Origin: Leifsonia poae
Lineage (GTDB): Bacteria > Actinomycetota > Actinomycetes > Actinomycetales > Microbacteriaceae
Direction: 5' to 3'
NCBI RefSeq assembly: GCF_027921845.1
Contig: NZ_BSEN01000015.1
Coordinates: 754,636 to 818,635, forward strand
Length of the DNA stretch: 64,000 nucleotides
Each line of letters opens with the position of its first letter. The first letter of the stretch is position 1. Of the stretch, positions 1 to 7,331 are shown in pieces. The translations under genes and the position numbers were made by a program. The notes below the pieces were generated by a model. The model searched no databases. It saw nothing but the letters and a program-made list of their open reading frames with translations, and was not told the origin of the DNA.

Positions 1-55
1 GGCGCGACGCTCGGGCAGTCGGACCGGCCGTCGGGTGCTGCGCCGGACGCCCGTG

Positions 56-613
56 CTACCGGTTGCGGTTGCGGTCCCGCTCGCGGCCTTCGTAGCCGCT
101 GCCGTAGACGATCACGCCGACGATCGGGATGAGCAGGAACCACAGCCAGCTGTAGGCGAAACCCCAGATCCAGCTCGTCAAGAAGAACAGGATGAGCGCG
201 ATGAACGGCACGATCGAGACGATCACGTAGCCGTTGCGACCGAACGGGCGGCCGTCCGAGACGCGACCGGGACCGTAGCCGTCGCGGGTGCCGTAGCCGT
301 CGGCGGAGCCGTACGCGGCGGGTGGACCGAACGACGCGGCCGATCCGGGCTGCGCTGCTCCAGGCGGCACTGCTCCGGGCGGCGCCGCGGCCGACGGAGC
401 GGCGTCGTCGAATGCGACGAAGCGGGGCAGATCGGCGAACAGCGGCGCGAGGTCGCCGCGGGTCACGGCGGTGCGGGCGGACTGGACGCGAGCCTGGACC
501 TCATCCTCGGTCAGCCGGCCGTCTGCGGCGTGCGACTGGAGGGCGGCGACAGCACGATCGCGCTCTGCATTGCTGAGGCGGAATGCACCGGACGAGTCCG
601 AATAGTCGGTCAT
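56..613 (-). CDS. DUF1707 domain membrane protein
   Basis: 185 aa. The N-terminus (about residues 10-65) matches the DUF1707 pattern common in actinobacteria: R-L-S-N-A-E-R-D-R near residue 12, HAADGRLTEDE near residue 28, then RGDLAPLFADLP. A Gly/Pro/Ala/Tyr-rich linker (about 70-125) follows, then two hydrophobic segments (about 127-148 and 152-172) and a charged R/N tail. This suggests a small cytosolic domain tethered to the membrane by a hairpin of two helices. The molecular function of DUF1707 proteins is not established. The ATG at 613 has no clear ribosome site; a CATACT hexamer lies 6 nt upstream, which suggests a leaderless transcript. Confidence 0.8.
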   Translation of the reverse strand: MTDYSDSSGAFRLSNAERDRAVAALQSHAADGRLTEDEVQARVQSARTAVTRGDLAPLFADLPRFVAFDDAAPSAAAPPGAVPPGAAQPGSAASFGPPAAYGSADGYGTRDGYGPGRVSDGRPFGRNGYVIVSIVPFIALILFFLTSWIWGFAYSWLWFLLIPIVGVIVYGSGYEGRERDRNRNR

Positions 614-701
614 TCCGTCAGTATGGCAGCAGCCGTCACACCGCGCGAGAGGTGCGGAATGGGGCTCTTGGGACGTCTCGAGACGCTGTTGTCGCCCCTG
701 A

Positions 702-932
702 TCAGCGGTCGCCGCGCCCGACGAGCCGGCCGATCCAGTTCTGCCAGGAGATGAGGATACGCGGCGGGGTGTGGTGGCGCCGGCTGTTGTTCTGCAGGCG
801 CGGACCCCGGTTGCCCTGACCGGCCCTCACCCGATTGCGATGCGGCTGATTGGCCGCGGGTGCGTCGCTGTGCGCCGGCACTCCGGGGACGCTGTGGGTG
901 GCATCGTGCAGGGTGGATGCGAGGGTGTTCAT
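702..932 (-). CDS. Small basic hypothetical protein
   Basis: 76 aa, not recognised. The ATG at 932 is preceded by an AGGAG ribosome site 5 nt upstream and lies 17 nt after the stop of the oxidoreductase gene, so it is probably the second gene of that operon. The protein is rich in Arg, His, Asn and Pro (predicted strongly basic), has no clear membrane segment, and ends in a Trp-containing stretch (ILISWQNWIGRLVGRGDR). Support is the ribosome site and spacing only; no family was recognised. Confidence 0.5.
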   Translation of the reverse strand: MNTLASTLHDATHSVPGVPAHSDAPAANQPHRNRVRAGQGNRGPRLQNNSRRHHTPPRILISWQNWIGRLVGRGDR

Positions 933-949
933 GGGTTCTCCTGTCGGGA

Positions 950-1909
950 TCAATCGGGGACGATGACGAGGCGGGTGCCCCGGAGATCGGTGCGGGTCCA
1001 TGCCGACTCGATCTCACTGAGGGGCATGGTGGTGACGTCGATGGCGAGCTCGCCGCTGCGCAGCCAGTCGACGACCTGCTGGTAGGCGGCAGCCATACCG
1101 GAGGCCAGGTTGCGGGCGGCACCGTAGATCTCCAGGCCCGAGGTGCGCAGGGCGTCACCGGTGAGGCTGATCGCAGGGCCGGCGGACTCGCCGATCTGCA
1201 CGAGGCGGGTGCGCTCTGGCATGGCGAAGCTGCCGGGGATCAGCGCGCGGGTCAGCAGCTCGGTGGGTCGACCCCAGAGGTAATCGATGACCACGTCGTA
1301 CCCGTCGCCGGCGTGGTCCCGGAACGCCTGCACCAGTTCGGCGTCGTCGACGGCGGTGTTGATCACGGCGTCAGCGCCGAGCGCCGACAGCTGCCGGAGG
1401 GCCTCCTCGTCGCGTCCCGTGGCCACGATGCGTCCGGCGCCGAGGAGCCGCGCGATCTGAACGGCCAGTCGCCCGGCCACGCCGGTCGCGCCTTGCACCA
1501 GCACGGTCTCACCCGAGCTGAGACCGCCAGCGGTGCGCATGCTCATGGCGCTGATCGCGGAGGACAGCGCCGCCGCGATCGGCGCGCCGATCCCCTCCGG
1601 GATCGGCGCCGTGTGGGTGGCGGGCACCGCCGCATACTGCGCGAGCGTTCCGTACGGCGGCGTGACGCCGCCGAACCCGACGACGGTTCCGTCGGGCAGG
1701 CGGCCGATGCCGTCGAAGCACGGGATCGCCGGCAGCGCCGCCTGGAACGGCGCGGACGTGTAGTGGGTGCCGGCGACGATCGCGCGATCCACGTTCTCCA
1801 CCGCGACCGCCTCGACGGTCACCAGCACCTGACCTTCTCCGACCTCAGGGTCGGGAAAGTCCTGGAAGCGCGGAACGGCTCCCGCGCGGTCCACGACTGC
1901 TGCCTTCAC
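950..1909 (-). CDS. Zinc-independent quinone oxidoreductase-like MDR protein
   Basis: 319 aa, medium-chain dehydrogenase/reductase superfamily. An N-terminal GroES-like domain (MKAAVVDRAG, then EVGEGQVLVTVEAVAVENVDR) is followed by a nucleotide-binding Rossmann region with VLVQGATGVAGRLAVQIA near residue 130. The Cys/His set of zinc alcohol dehydrogenases is missing, so a quinone-reductase type NADPH oxidoreductase is likely; the substrate cannot be read from the sequence. The gene is divergent from a TetR-family regulator, and a pair of inverted operators lies between them. The likely arrangement is repression by that regulator with relief by a small molecule. Confidence 0.8.
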   Translation of the reverse strand: MKAAVVDRAGAVPRFQDFPDPEVGEGQVLVTVEAVAVENVDRAIVAGTHYTSAPFQAALPAIPCFDGIGRLPDGTVVGFGGVTPPYGTLAQYAAVPATHTAPIPEGIGAPIAAALSSAISAMSMRTAGGLSSGETVLVQGATGVAGRLAVQIARLLGAGRIVATGRDEEALRQLSALGADAVINTAVDDAELVQAFRDHAGDGYDVVIDYLWGRPTELLTRALIPGSFAMPERTRLVQIGESAGPAISLTGDALRTSGLEIYGAARNLASGMAAAYQQVVDWLRSGELAIDVTTMPLSEIESAWTRTDLRGTRLVIVPD

Positions 1910-1924
1910 GGTCTTTCGCCTTCT

Positions 1925-1969
1925 CTCTTACAGTGTTAGAGCGCTAGGGTATTTCTAACACTGTAAGAG
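1925..1969. promoter_or_regulatory. Two inverted TetR-type operators
   Basis: A perfect 16-bp inverted repeat, CTCTTACAGTGTTAGA at 1925-1940 and its reverse complement at 1954-1969, fills the 80-bp gap between the divergent oxidoreductase and TetR genes. Each arm, extended by one base (1925-1941 and 1953-1969), is itself an imperfect 17-bp palindrome with ACA-n-TGT at its centre, so these look like two operator sites with centres 28 bp apart. A TAGGGT hexamer lies between them at 1945-1950. The likely ligand is the adjacent repressor, controlling both genes. Binding is inferred. Confidence 0.75.
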
Positions 1970-1989
1970 CGATCGTGCAAGGAGGACTC

Positions 1990-2601
1990 ATGGCGTTGGA
2001 CCGGCAGCAGGTCGTCGACGAGGCCCTGAGTCTGCTCGACGACAAGGGTCTCGAATCCCTCAGTCTCCGCACCCTCGCCGGCCGCCTCGGCGTGCAGGCG
2101 CCCACGCTCTACTGGCATATCGGCAGCAAGGCCGAACTCCTCGACGCCCTGGCCGACGCCATCATGGACGACGCCATCGCGGCGATCCCCGCACCCGGAC
2201 CCGACGGCGAGTGGTCGGAATGGCTGCTGACCGCCCTGACCGAGCTGCGGAGGGCGATGCTCCGCCGCCGCGACGGCGCCCGGATCGTCTCCGGTGCCCG
2301 CCTTTCGTTGCGTCGCGCCGACTTCTCGGAGTCGGCCATGTCCACCCTCGTCGACCACGGGATCGAGCTGCAGAGGGCGCGGCTCCTCGTGCTCGCCGGT
2401 GAGCGCCTCACGGTCGGCTACGTGCTCGAAGAGCAGGCGCCGACGGACGAATCGCAGCAGCCCCCCGATCTCGAGGAACTCCTCGGGCGATTCCCCGTCA
2501 TGACCCGTGCCATCGGCGAGTACTTCCACGACGGTCGCACCTCGGACGACCTCTACCAGGACACCGCACGGCTCCTGCTGGGCCTTCCACCGCACGCCTG
2601 A
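1990..2601 (+). CDS. TetR-family repressor with TetR class C-terminal domain
   Basis: 203 aa from the ATG at 1990, which has AAGGAGG 5 nt upstream; a TTG- or GTG-type start further upstream is less likely. Residues 1-50 form a helix-turn-helix: LSLRTLAGRLGVQAPTLYWH is the typical recognition segment of tetracycline-repressor-like proteins. The remainder resembles the TetR ligand-binding and dimer domain (GARIVSGARLSLRR, and VGYVLEEQAP near residue 135). It is divergent from the oxidoreductase gene across paired operators, so it probably represses both. The ligand is unknown; no tetracycline pump is nearby. Confidence 0.88.
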   Translation: MALDRQQVVDEALSLLDDKGLESLSLRTLAGRLGVQAPTLYWHIGSKAELLDALADAIMDDAIAAIPAPGPDGEWSEWLLTALTELRRAMLRRRDGARIVSGARLSLRRADFSESAMSTLVDHGIELQRARLLVLAGERLTVGYVLEEQAPTDESQQPPDLEELLGRFPVMTRAIGEYFHDGRTSDDLYQDTARLLLGLPPHA

Positions 2602-2683
2602 GTCACCGGCATCTCGACGCTGCCTCGACCTTCGCGACGCCGGATCGCTATGCGCGCGACAGTGGTTGGATCTACACTCGGAT

Positions 2684-2699
2684 TCGAACATACGTTCGA
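2684..2699. promoter_or_regulatory. LexA SOS box upstream of small ORF
   Basis: TCGAACATACGTTCGA is an exact match to the actinobacterial LexA consensus TCGAAC-N4-GTTCGA. It lies 18 bp upstream of the ATG at 2718, and a TACGTT hexamer inside it can serve as a -10 element, so LexA bound here would block transcription of the 96-aa gene. Confidence 0.88.
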
Positions 2700-2717
2700 G
2701 TCGACGAGGTGAGGACA

Positions 2718-3008
2718 ATGGCGGAGATCGACGAGACCGTCGCGGTGTGGACGACGGAGGACGGCATCCCGACCCGATTGGTGTGGCGTGCGACCCGGTA
2801 CCGCGTGAGCGACACCCCCACCGTCTGGGCCGACGTCTGCCGGTGGTGGCGCCCGTTCGGCGAGAACCGCTACGGCATCGGCGCACTCCCCCGCGAGATC
2901 GGCGGCTGGCGCTTCCAGGCCACCGACGACGAGGGGCGTGCCCATGTCTTCGACGTAAAGCACGACGACGACCGGCGAACCTGGCGACTGGTGCGCATCT
3001 TCGACTGA
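2718..3008 (+). CDS. SOS-controlled small protein, DUF6504-like
   Basis: 96 aa. The ATG at 2718 (GAGGTGAGG upstream) is preferred over an in-frame GTG 9 nt earlier. The protein is rich in Trp and charged residues, without membrane segments or Cys. It looks like the DUF6504 family found beside actinobacterial dnaE2/imuB genes. Its end (RWW near residue 46, WRFQATDDEGRAHVF near residue 70, last residues W-R-L-V-R-I-F-D) resembles the last 60 residues of ImuB in this window (RERWWD, RFQVVDADGTAW, W-R-A-E-A-R-Y-D). The perfect SOS box in front, 2.3 kb from the imuA'-imuB-dnaE2 operon, suggests a role with the mutasome. That role is inference. Confidence 0.75.
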   Translation: MAEIDETVAVWTTEDGIPTRLVWRATRYRVSDTPTVWADVCRWWRPFGENRYGIGALPREIGGWRFQATDDEGRAHVFDVKHDDDRRTWRLVRIFD

Positions 3009-3147
3009 GCGCGCGTTCCGGATGCCCGTCCCGTGTGTGCTGGATGCGATTCCGCGCCCCGGACGCCGTTCTGCTCCGGATGCACAGCGGCCGCCGTCCG
3101 CCGCGTGCCTCCCCCGCCCGATCTGCGCGGCGGACTACTCTCACGGG

Positions 3148-3984
3148 GTGACGTACGACCGCTATGGATCCGATGTGCTGGCGACCGATTGGAAGAATGC
3201 CGGCCGAAAGCCCGTGCCCTCCGTCGAAGCCGTCCGCGACCTCGTGGTCGAGGACGCCGCCAGCGGCTTCTGCGGCGCAGTGACCCGCATCGAGACCCAG
3301 ACCGTCGAACTCGAAGACTACTTCGGCAAGAAGCGCGTCTTCCCGCTCAGCGGCAGCTTCCTCATCGACGGCGAGCCGGTGACGCTGGTCGTCCCCAAGC
3401 AGAGCGGCGGCGCCAGGGCGCGCACCGCATCCGGATCGTTCGCGGTCGACGACCAGCGTGCGCGGACCGCGCGCGCGAGCCGCATCTTCGTGGAGGGCAA
3501 GCACGACGCCGAGCTCGTCGAGCGCGTGTGGGGCGACGACCTGCGCGTCGAAGGCGTCGTCGTCGAATACCTCGAGGGCGTCGACGACCTCGACGCGATC
3601 GTCCGCGAGTTCGCACCCGATCGCAGCCGCAGGATCGGCGTTCTGGTCGATCATCTCGTCCCGGGTTCGAAAGAGAGCAGAATCGCAGCAACCGTGGCGC
3701 GCGGGCCGTTCGGTGCCCATGTCATGGTGGTCGGGCATCCGTACATCGACATCTGGCAGGCGGTCAAACCGGAGCGCGTCGGGCTCCGGTCGTGGCCGGC
3801 CATCCCCCGCTCGATCCCCTGGAAACACGGGATCTGCGAGGCGCTCGGTCTCCCCCATGAGACGCAGGCCGACGTCGCCAGAGCCTGGAAGCGCATCCTC
3901 GGAACGGTACGCAGTTACGCCGATCTCGAGCCGGAGCTGCTGGGCCGGGTCGAGCAGCTGATCGACTTCGTGACAGAGCCGTAA
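3148..3984 (+). CDS. DUF3097 family protein
   Basis: 278 aa from GTG 3148; longer starts are possible, but TACTCT lies exactly 6 nt upstream, fitting a leaderless start. It matches the actinobacterial DUF3097 family. The central part contains IFVEGKHDAELVERVWGDDL (about residues 112-131) followed by GVLVDHLVPGSKES (about 169-182). This E-G-K-x-D ... D-H arrangement resembles a TOPRIM-type metal-binding fold, which would suggest nucleic-acid work, but that is my reading and not an established function. It is a single gene with its own promoter. Confidence 0.8.
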   Translation: MTYDRYGSDVLATDWKNAGRKPVPSVEAVRDLVVEDAASGFCGAVTRIETQTVELEDYFGKKRVFPLSGSFLIDGEPVTLVVPKQSGGARARTASGSFAVDDQRARTARASRIFVEGKHDAELVERVWGDDLRVEGVVVEYLEGVDDLDAIVREFAPDRSRRIGVLVDHLVPGSKESRIAATVARGPFGAHVMVVGHPYIDIWQAVKPERVGLRSWPAIPRSIPWKHGICEALGLPHETQADVARAWKRILGTVRSYADLEPELLGRVEQLIDFVTEP

Positions 3985-4164
3985 CAACTCGAACGGGTGC
4001 CTTTTTGGCGTTTCTGCCACTAGGCTGGGGCATACGCCGTGTGTTTTGCATGTGTTGGAGCGGTACGATCCGGAACCGGAGCGTGGCCACCTTTTCAGGA
4101 GCAGGCTTACAACACTCGGCGAGGCCCCGACGTTCGGGGTCGAGAATTCGCTCCTGGAGGAGAC
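3985..4164 (+). promoter_or_regulatory. Long leader region of the cold-shock gene
   Basis: 180 bp without an ORF between the DUF3097 stop and the cold-shock gene. It holds a T-rich tract near 4003 and a short hairpin at 4125-4139 (CCCCG, loop ACGTT, CGGGG) just before the ribosome site. Long structured leaders are usual for cspA-type mRNAs, where they control translation at low temperature. The transcription start was not identified. Confidence 0.4.
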
Positions 4165-4368
4165 ATGGCAACAGGTACGGTCAAATGGTTCAACGCCGAA
4201 AAGGGCTTCGGCTTCATCGCTCCCGATGATGGTGGCGCTGACGTTTTCGCCCACTACTCGGCGATCACTTCGAGCGGCTACCGCTCGCTGGAAGAGAACC
4301 AGAAGGTCGAGTTCGAGGTAACCCAGGGCCCCAAGGGCCTGCAGGCGGAGAACATCCGCCCGCTCTAA
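4165..4368 (+). CDS. cspA: Cold-shock protein, CspA family
   Basis: 67 aa, a single cold-shock OB-fold domain. RNP1 is present as KGFGFIAP (about residues 13-20) and RNP2 as DVFAHYSAI (about 26-34), preceded by [11 protein letters not shown]. The length is that of the family. It binds single-stranded nucleic acid and acts as an RNA chaperone. The ATG at 4165 has GGAGGAG 5 nt upstream. A strong hairpin terminator follows directly, so it is probably transcribed alone. Which paralogue of the family this is cannot be said. Confidence 0.95.
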   Translation: MATGTVKWFNAEKGFGFIAPDDGGADVFAHYSAITSSGYRSLEENQKVEFEVTQGPKGLQAENIRPL

Positions 4369-4382
4369 TCGTTGAGCTCGTG

Positions 4383-4420
4383 AGAAGGGGTCGGACCGTT
4401 CGCGGTCCGGCCCCTTCTTC
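4383..4420. terminator. Bidirectional terminator between cspA and NUDIX gene
   Basis: Hairpin with a 14-bp stem (GAAGGGGTCGGACC at 4384-4397 pairing with 4404-4417, one G:T wobble), a 6-nt loop, and a T-rich tail on the plus strand and A-rich flank on the other. It sits between two convergent genes and can end both transcripts. Confidence 0.85.
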
Positions 4421-4432
4421 TGTGCCCGGGGG

Positions 4433-4864
4433 CTACTGCCAGCCGAACTCCGTGTAGGTCTCGCCCCGCCCGATCGCCTCGATCGCGTGTCGGACGGCCG
4501 GCACCACGTCGTCGGGCAGCCGATCGACCCGGGCCCAGAGCAGCTCGGAGCATTTGTCCGGCTCGCCGATGGCCGGCCGGGCGTCACCGCGCTCGGCGGT
4601 GAAGAAGAAGTCGATGTAGGTCTCGCCGTCGGCGCGGCCGTGCTGCACGAGCGCCATGCGCACGTCGTCCGGAGCGAGCTCGACCAGGATCTCCTCGCGG
4701 GTCTCCCGCAGCAGCGCCTGGGTCGCCGACTCCCCCACCTCGATGTGGCCGGCCGGAACGGCGAGCTCCCCGTCGCGGTACCCGGTGCCCGCGCGGCGGA
4801 GCAGCAGGATGTCGTCGCCGTCGCGCAGGCAGAGATAGACGGCGGCCGGGTAGGTGGAGCGCAT
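4433..4864 (-). CDS. NUDIX hydrolase
   Basis: 143 aa. A full NUDIX box G-x5-E-x7-R-E-x2-E-E is present at about residues 39-59 (GHIEVGESATQALLRETREE), which binds Mg2+ and cleaves nucleoside-diphosphate-linked compounds. N-terminal strands AAVYLCLRDGDDILLLRRAG are typical of the fold. The substrate cannot be told; MutT-like nucleotide clean-up is one option. It is convergent with cspA and divergent from the SOS-controlled mutasome operon. Confidence 0.88.
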   Translation of the reverse strand: MRSTYPAAVYLCLRDGDDILLLRRAGTGYRDGELAVPAGHIEVGESATQALLRETREEILVELAPDDVRMALVQHGRADGETYIDFFFTAERGDARPAIGEPDKCSELLWARVDRLPDDVVPAVRHAIEAIGRGETYTEFGWQ

Positions 4865-4996
4865 AGTCGATTGTCACACCGGGGGCGTATCGTTCGTCGT
4901 GTCCGCCTGGGTCCGTCGCCGGGCGGACGGGGTTCGGACCCGTTCAGGCGCGACACGCGCGGGGCGCTCTTTCGCAGCAGATTCCATTTGCGATCT

Positions 4997-5012
4997 TCGA
5001 ACATATGTTCGA
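4997..5012. promoter_or_regulatory. LexA SOS box of the mutasome operon
   Basis: TCGAACATATGTTCGA is a perfect palindrome and exact match to the LexA consensus. It lies 10 bp before the GTG start of imuA'. A GAAAAT hexamer at 5011-5016, 6 nt before the GTG, overlaps the right end of the box; LexA would therefore cover the promoter. Confidence 0.92.
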
Positions 5013-5022
5013 AAATTGATGT

Positions 5023-5751
5023 GTGTTCTCCACAGCAGCCGCCCTCGCCTCGCCGGTCTCCGACCGGTCGCAGGTGCATGAGCTGCAGTCGCGCATCCGG
5101 CAGATGCAGGCCACCAAGCTCGACGACCGGCGGCAGGAGACGCATCCGGCCCTCGCCTCGCTGCTGCCCGGCGGAGCGCTCAAATCGGGGGCGGCCTATT
5201 CGGTGCGCGGCTCCACCACGCTGGTGATGGCGCTGCTCGCCGGCCCGAGCGCGGCCGGTGCCTGGTGCGGAGTCGTCGGCATGCCCGACTTCGGCGCCGA
5301 GGCCGCCCGCCGGTTCGGCATCGATCTGGAGCGGCTCGTGCTGGTTCCGCATCCCGGCGAGAACTGGCTCACCGTGACGGCCGCGGTGGTCGACGTGCTG
5401 AGCGTCGTGGTGATCGTGCCGCCGGCACGGGCGAGAGACGGCGATGTCGCACGGCTCACCGCCCGGCTGCGGCAGCGCGAGTCCACCCTCATCGTGGTCG
5501 GCGACTGGCCCCAGGTCGAGGCGACCCTCACGGTGTCGCGCAGCGGGTGGGACGGCCTCGGCGACGGAACGGGCTATCTCGCGGCGCACCGGGTCACCGT
5601 GGAATCGGCGACCCGCGGCGGCCCAGGATCGCTCCGACGGGCCGACCTGTGGCTGCCCGATCCGAGCGAGAGTTTCCGGGCCGTCTCGCCCGCGGCCGTC
5701 ACCGGACTCTCCGCGATGGATGACGTCCCGCATCTGGAGGCGGTGATCTGA
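5023..5751 (+). CDS. imuA': Mutasome accessory protein ImuA'
   Basis: 242 aa, RecA/SulA-like accessory protein of the actinobacterial translesion mutasome. HPALASLLPGGALKSGAAYSV near residue 40 is the family hallmark and aligns with the start of the RecA-like core, but no intact Walker A (GxxxxGKS/T) is present, as is usual in ImuA'. The GTG at 5023 is 10 bp after the SOS box; either it is read from a leaderless mRNA, or translation begins at an in-frame GTG at 5074. It is followed without a gap by imuB. In mycobacteria the ImuA'-ImuB pair recruits DnaE2 to the sliding clamp. Confidence 0.88.
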   Translation: MFSTAAALASPVSDRSQVHELQSRIRQMQATKLDDRRQETHPALASLLPGGALKSGAAYSVRGSTTLVMALLAGPSAAGAWCGVVGMPDFGAEAARRFGIDLERLVLVPHPGENWLTVTAAVVDVLSVVVIVPPARARDGDVARLTARLRQRESTLIVVGDWPQVEATLTVSRSGWDGLGDGTGYLAAHRVTVESATRGGPGSLRRADLWLPDPSESFRAVSPAAVTGLSAMDDVPHLEAVI

Positions 5752-7320
5752 GTGCCGGCCGTGACCAGAGCGATCGTGCTGTGGTGTCCGGACTGGCCGG
5801 TCACCGCGACCGTGCAGACCCTCGAGCTCCCCGCCACCGCCCCGCTCGCGCTCGTCGACCGCAACCTCGTGTTCGCCTGCTCGGCGGCGGCGCGCGCCGA
5901 CGGGGTCAAGCGCGGCCTGCGCATCCGGGAAGCCCAGGCCCGCTGCACCCAGCTGCTGGTGCATCCGTACGATCCGGTGCTGGATACGCGTGCCTTCGAG
6001 CCGGTGCTGGCCGCCATCGAAGAGATCACCCCCGGCGTGCAGGCGGTGCGTCCCGGTACCTGCGTGCTGCGTGCCCGCGGGCCGGCGCGGTATTACGGAG
6101 GCGAGCAGCAGGCGGCCGCCGAGCTGCTGCGCTGCCTCGAAGGACTCGGCATCCCCGACGCGCGCATCGGCATCGCCGACGGCCCGTTCGCAGCGGAGCA
6201 GGCGGCACGCAGCACCGGCCTCGATCGCGTACGGATCATCCCGCCCGGCGCCTCCCCCGACTTCCTGGCGCCGCTGCCGGTGTCGATGCTGGGCCAGGAT
6301 GCGCTCACCCCGCTCCTGCACCGTCTCGGCATCCACCGGCTCGGTGACCTCGCCGCGCTCGATCCCACCGACGTGCGTGAGCGGTTCGGGGAACTGGGCG
6401 CACGCTGCCACACTCTGGCCAGCGGCCTCGACGGGGCGGCCGTCGTGCCCCGCACCCCGCCCAAGCAGCTCGACCGGGTCATCGAGTTCGAGCCGCCGCT
6501 CGACCGGGTCGATCAGGTGACCTTCGCCTTCCGCGGCACCGCCGAGACCTTCATCGCCGGCCTCACCAAGGCCGGACTGGTGTGCACGGCGCTCCGCATC
6601 GAGGTGACCGACGAGTCGGGCCGGGCGAGCGAACGCACGTGGCTGCATCCACGGCTCTTCTCCGCCGCCGACGTCGTCGACCGGGTGCGCTGGCAGCTGC
6701 AGGGCAGCGGGGCGGTCGACAGCGGACTCGGCTCCCCCATCATGCGCGTGCTCGTCGCCCCCGAGAGCGTCGACGACATCGGCCACCACGAAGACGGTCT
6801 GTGGGGCGGAGGCGCCGACGAGCGCATCCACCACGGGTTGTCCCGGGTGCAGAGCATGCTCGGTCACGACGCCGTGCTCACCGCGACGATCGGCGGCGGT
6901 CGAGCCCTGGCCGAGCGGCAGATCCTGGTGCCGTGGGGCGACCGCGCGGTCGGCGCGGCCCGCGCCGAGCAGCCCTGGCCGGGGAGCCTGCCGGCGCCCG
7001 CCCCGGCGACGGTGTTCGAGGTGGCGCGTCCGGTGGGCGTCTACTCCGCCGGCGGAGACCCGGTGACGGTGGATGAGCGGGGAACGGTCAGCGCGCCCAT
7101 CCACCGCTTCTCGGCCGCCGGGTCGGCCCTGGATGCCCGCGAGGCGCGCAACGCCCGCGAGGTGACGGCGTGGGCGGGTCCGTGGCCGGTGCGCGAACGC
7201 TGGTGGGACCCGGAGCACGCGCGCACGGTGCAGCGCTTCCAGGTGGTCGATGCCGACGGCACGGCTTGGCTGCTGGTGCTCGGTGACGAGGGCTGGCGGG
7301 CGGAGGCGCGGTATGACTAG
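5752..7320 (+). CDS. imuB: Mutasome adaptor ImuB (inactive Y-family polymerase)
   Basis: 522 aa, Y-family polymerase fold without catalysis. The position of the usual D-M-D-x-F motif reads CPDWPV (residues 10-15), and the S-x-D-E motif is replaced by ARGPARYYGG (about residues 106-115), so the acidic triad is incomplete, as in other ImuB proteins. QILVPWG at about 390-396 resembles the actinobacterial sliding-clamp motif. The last 60 residues (AGPWPVRERWWD, RFQVVDADGTAW) form the DUF6504-like tail. The GTG start adjoins the imuA' stop. It acts as the adaptor between the beta clamp, ImuA' and DnaE2 during SOS mutagenesis. Confidence 0.92.
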   Translation: MPAVTRAIVLWCPDWPVTATVQTLELPATAPLALVDRNLVFACSAAARADGVKRGLRIREAQARCTQLLVHPYDPVLDTRAFEPVLAAIEEITPGVQAVRPGTCVLRARGPARYYGGEQQAAAELLRCLEGLGIPDARIGIADGPFAAEQAARSTGLDRVRIIPPGASPDFLAPLPVSMLGQDALTPLLHRLGIHRLGDLAALDPTDVRERFGELGARCHTLASGLDGAAVVPRTPPKQLDRVIEFEPPLDRVDQVTFAFRGTAETFIAGLTKAGLVCTALRIEVTDESGRASERTWLHPRLFSAADVVDRVRWQLQGSGAVDSGLGSPIMRVLVAPESVDDIGHHEDGLWGGGADERIHHGLSRVQSMLGHDAVLTATIGGGRALAERQILVPWGDRAVGAARAEQPWPGSLPAPAPATVFEVARPVGVYSAGGDPVTVDERGTVSAPIHRFSAAGSALDAREARNAREVTAWAGPWPVRERWWDPEHARTVQRFQVVDADGTAWLLVLGDEGWRAEARYD

Positions 7321-7331
7321 GGAGCGCAGCG

